A stretch of 64,000 nt of DNA from Pantoea sp. WMus005 (GTDB lineage Bacteria > Pseudomonadota > Gammaproteobacteria > Enterobacterales > Enterobacteriaceae), in contig NZ_JACBXU010000001.1 in NCBI RefSeq assembly GCF_013415305.1, forward strand, positions 1,054,001-1,118,000. Reading direction: 5' to 3'. Positions 61,628 to 64,000 of this stretch are shown here, one piece after another. Each line of letters begins with the position of its first letter. Position 1 is the stretch's first letter. The notes under the pieces were generated by a model. The model was not told the DNA's origin. It did no database searches and saw only the letters and a list, made by a program, of their open reading frames with translations. The position numbers were made by a program, and so were the translations under genes.

Positions 61628-63001
61628 ATGGATGCCAATCGCTATGCCCTGGACTTGATCCCGCCGCCGCCGGTGTTTTCGGGTGTCGCCAGCCCGGTGA
61701 TGTCTGATGAAACGCTGCATCGTCGTCTGGCCGCGATTATTCAACGGATGCAGCAGCAGCAGATTGCGCAGCTGATTATTTATGCCGACAAAGAGCATGG
61801 CAGCAATTTTGAATATCTGGCGGGATTTATTCCGCGCTTCGAGGAGGCATTGCTGGTGGTGAATCAGCAGGGCGAGCTTACCTATATCATGGGTAATGAG
61901 AACCTCAAGCTGGTGCCTTTTGCACGCAATCCCGGTCACTGTCTGCATGCGCCGGTCTTTTCTCTGCCCAATCAGCCCATGCACGGGGAGCAGCCGCTGG
62001 AGCAGCTGTTAACCGAGGCCGGGATTGTCGCGGGAAAACGTACCGGGCTGGTGGGCTGGAAATTGCTTACCGGCAGACTATTCGATCTGCCGCATTTCAT
62101 CTGTGAAGCAGCGGCTCAGGCGGCGGGTGGCGACGCGCAGCTGGTAAACGCGACCGGACTGTTTATTTCACCTGACAACGGGGCGCGCTGCGTAAACTGC
62201 GCCGATGAAGTGGCGTTTTATGAAGCTGGCGCTAATCTTGCGTCAACCGCGATGCTGGCTGCGCTGGATAGCGTTGAGCCGGGCGTCACGGAGAAGGCGT
62301 TAGGGGCAAAGCTGAACGCAGAAGGGCAGCCAGACACGGTAGTCACCATTGCCGCAACCGGCGATCGTTTCGCGCATGCCCGGCTTTATCCCTCTGATAA
62401 ACGGATTGCAGAAGGCGACAAACTCTCGCTGACCACCGGCTATAAAGGCGGGCTGACCAGCCGTACTGCGTATGTCGTCAGCAGCGCTTCCGGGTTACAA
62501 TGTCACGTTTCTGACTGGTTAACCCGGCTGGCGATCCCCTACTATCATGCGGTTGTCAGTTGGCTTGAGCAGTTGCGCATCGGGATTACTGGCGGTGAAC
62601 TCTATTCGCTTATCGAAACGGTCCTGCCTAAAACGCAGTACGGCTGGCATCTTAATCCGGGGCATCTGGTGGCTGACGAAGAGTGGCTGAGTTCGCCCAT
62701 TTATCCCGATTCAGCCATTACACTGAAGAGCGGTATGCTGCTGCAGATCGATATCATTCCGTCGGTGCCAGGTTATGGCGGCTGCAGTATCGAAGATACG
62801 GTCGGGCTGGCCGATACAGCATTGCGTCATGCGCTGGCGCGCACTTATCCGGAGGTCTGGCAGCGTATGACGCAGCGCAAAGCGTACCTGACAGAGGTGC
62901 TGAAGATCCGGTTGCCGGATGAGGTGATTTTGCTCTCTAACACGGTAGGGTATCTGCGCCCTTTTTTACTGGATAAGCGCCGTGCGCTGGTACGCCAGTA
63001 A
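61628..63001 (+). CDS. M24 (creatinase/aminopeptidase-fold) protein with degenerate metal site
   Basis: A 457-residue protein: creatinase-type N-terminal domain (about residues 25-180, NFEYLAGFIPRFEEALLVV) and a pita-bread C-terminal domain (190-420). ATG at 61628 has GGAG 6 nt upstream. Of the five usual metal ligands, H346 (NPGH) and E389 (SIEDTV) are kept, but the two aspartates are replaced (GDKLSLTTGYKGGLTSRTAYV has Thr at 269/270 and 277) and the Glu of the TIEPG-type motif is D375. Peptidase activity therefore seems unlikely; it may be a binding protein or use another chemistry. It stands alone between the hip region and a FUSC gene. Confidence 0.8.
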   Translation: MDANRYALDLIPPPPVFSGVASPVMSDETLHRRLAAIIQRMQQQQIAQLIIYADKEHGSNFEYLAGFIPRFEEALLVVNQQGELTYIMGNENLKLVPFARNPGHCLHAPVFSLPNQPMHGEQPLEQLLTEAGIVAGKRTGLVGWKLLTGRLFDLPHFICEAAAQAAGGDAQLVNATGLFISPDNGARCVNCADEVAFYEAGANLASTAMLAALDSVEPGVTEKALGAKLNAEGQPDTVVTIAATGDRFAHARLYPSDKRIAEGDKLSLTTGYKGGLTSRTAYVVSSASGLQCHVSDWLTRLAIPYYHAVVSWLEQLRIGITGGELYSLIETVLPKTQYGWHLNPGHLVADEEWLSSPIYPDSAITLKSGMLLQIDIIPSVPGYGGCSIEDTVGLADTALRHALARTYPEVWQRMTQRKAYLTEVLKIRLPDEVILLSNTVGYLRPFLLDKRRALVRQ

Positions 63002-63008
63002 AGGATTA

Positions 63009-63028
63009 ACCGGCCGGATTCGGCCGGT
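63009..63028. terminator. Hairpin after the M24-like gene
   Basis: ACCGGCCG, loop GATT, CGGCCGGT. The following TAATAATTTG is a weak T-run. Confidence 0.6.
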
Positions 63029-63115
63029 AATAATTTGTAAAATTTAACTGAGAGTAAAACGCAGGCGCATCTGTCAGGATACGCGCCTCAGAAAGTTCCT
63101 GGTTGCTCTCATCAG

Positions 63116-64000
63116 ATGAAATGGTTTACCAAAAACGCGGTTTTGTTTGCCTGCAAAACCTCTCTGGCCGCGTTTATCGCACTCTCTGTGGCGCTCATTC
63201 TTAACTTCGAAAAACCCGCCTGGGCGCTGACCACCGTGTTTGTCACTTCGCAACTCTATGCGGCATCAACCGTCTCGAAATCGTTGTTTCGGCTGTTGGG
63301 CACGCTGCTGGGCGGCATCTTTATTCTGCTCATCTATCCTGAAACCGTGCAGTCGCCGGTGCTGTTTAGCCTCTGTGTGTCGCTATGGGTGACGGTTTGC
63401 CTTTATCTTTCTCTGCATGACCGCACGCCGAAGAGTTATATCTTTATGCTGGCCGGCTACAGCGCGGCGATTATGGGCTTTCCTGATGTCGATACGCCAT
63501 CGGCGATTATCAATACGGTCATTTCACGTATTGAGGAGATTACGCTGGGCATCCTGTGCAGCACGCTGGTTCACCGGCTGGTGTTTCCGGTGTCGATGCA
63601 TCATCTGCTGGGGCAGAGCGTCAATCTCTGGTTTCAGAACGCGCGCAAACTCTGCGATGAACTGATCAGCGGGATGGCAAAAAATAAATCGCTGGAGCGG
63701 GAAGATATCCTGATCCAGATGGCGGGCTATCCGCTGAATGTTGAAACGTTGCTGACGCACTGTGTCTATGAGGGCGAAGCGGCGCGTAATGTCATCCGTC
63801 TGGTCAGCGTGCAGTATCAGCATCTGACTTATCTGCTGCCGACTCTGACTGCGATTGAGTCACGGCTGGGCGTGCTGGCGGAACTGAACATTCGTTTTCC
63901 GCCGTGCGTCACCGACGTGTTTCAGGAATTTCTGTTGTGGCTGCATCACGACAGCATTAATGATATCGCCGGGCTGCGAGAGGCGATTGCCGTCAGTCAG
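63116..64000 (+). CDS. FUSC-family inner-membrane protein (3' end outside window)
   Basis: An open frame of 295 codons from the ATG at 63116 to the window end. It starts MKWFTKNAVLFACKTSLAAF and has about five N-terminal helices (FIALSVALILNFEKPAWALTTVFVTSQL, LFRLLGTLLGGIFILLIY, YIFMLAGYSAAIMGFP), then a long cytoplasmic helical region. The layout matches the fusaric-acid-resistance/aromatic-acid exporter family (FusC, AaeB, YdhK), with a second half expected past the window. These proteins export aromatic acids, usually with AaeA-like adaptor proteins. No adaptor is visible upstream. Confidence 0.85.
   Translation, partial: MKWFTKNAVLFACKTSLAAFIALSVALILNFEKPAWALTTVFVTSQLYAASTVSKSLFRLLGTLLGGIFILLIYPETVQSPVLFSLCVSLWVTVCLYLSLHDRTPKSYIFMLAGYSAAIMGFPDVDTPSAIINTVISRIEEITLGILCSTLVHRLVFPVSMHHLLGQSVNLWFQNARKLCDELISGMAKNKSLEREDILIQMAGYPLNVETLLTHCVYEGEAARNVIRLVSVQYQHLTYLLPTLTAIESRLGVLAELNIRFPPCVTDVFQEFLLWLHHDSINDIAGLREAIAVSQ

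Overview
This 64 kb window is a contiguous piece of a gammaproteobacterial chromosome. Gene content and protein similarity (complete rha locus, ynfL/ynfM/mlc/bioD2, ynfA/ynfB/ynfD-like, ydfG, dcp, ybiI, yoaK-like, sotB) place it in the Enterobacterales. The mix of Escherichia-like core genes with hpxO, a lone guaD-xdh operon, hipBA and an ampC lacking ampR fits the Erwiniaceae, most likely Pantoea or a close relative. The species is inference; no rRNA gene is present. Coding density is high, and I see no tRNA, rRNA, CRISPR array, prophage or insertion sequence. Both window ends cut genes: a ybdL-type aminotransferase at the left and a FUSC-family gene at the right.

Layout. 1-8.4 kb: amino-acid and peptide use (aminotransferase, amino-acid binding protein, pepT divergent from a dppA-like binding protein, a LysR regulator divergent from an M20 peptidase plus MHS transporter pair). 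8.4-18.3 kb: L-rhamnose catabolism, with aldA, rhaT, rhaR-rhaS and rhaBADM; the divergent rhaS/rhaB region keeps a CRP site and RhaS-like half-sites in E. coli spacing. 18.3-27.8 kb: a TetR regulator, tandem DUF1471 genes, sotB, ynfM/ynfL, mlc, bioD2 and a xanthine-permease-like gene. 28-31.5 kb: an OsmU/OpuC-type osmoprotectant ABC operon. 31.8-35.4 kb: an MFS exporter and the ynfD/ynfB/ynfA/ydfG block. 35.4-45 kb: purine catabolism (guaD-xdhABC, then hpxO) wrapped around dcp. 45-52 kb: a lone glycosyltransferase, a secreted cysteine-rich mini-protein, class C beta-lactamase, a RES-Xre toxin-antitoxin pair, a GH15 enzyme and an SDR. 52.4-58.9 kb: a LacI regulator divergent from an AfuABC-like transporter with an inositol-monophosphatase-family enzyme. 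59-64 kb: a GNAT, hipBA with four operators, a free-standing MqsA-like zinc domain, a degenerate M24 protein and a FUSC gene.

How the genes work together. The most coherent reading is a nitrogen-scavenging purine module: uptake (xanP-like), guanine to xanthine (GuaD), xanthine to urate (XdhABC) and urate to 5-hydroxyisourate (HpxO). The guaD and hpxO transcription units each have a near-consensus sigma-54 (-24/-12) promoter, and the permease has a weaker one. Upstream of guaD, at about -130, lies a perfect 17-bp inverted repeat whose two arms each match a PurR/LacI-type box, a candidate site for a repressor or an enhancer-binding activator. A second module is the LacI-controlled AfuABC/phosphatase operon, which looks more like sugar-phosphate uptake than iron uptake. 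A third is the hip locus, with four HipB-type operators at an exact 28-bp period.
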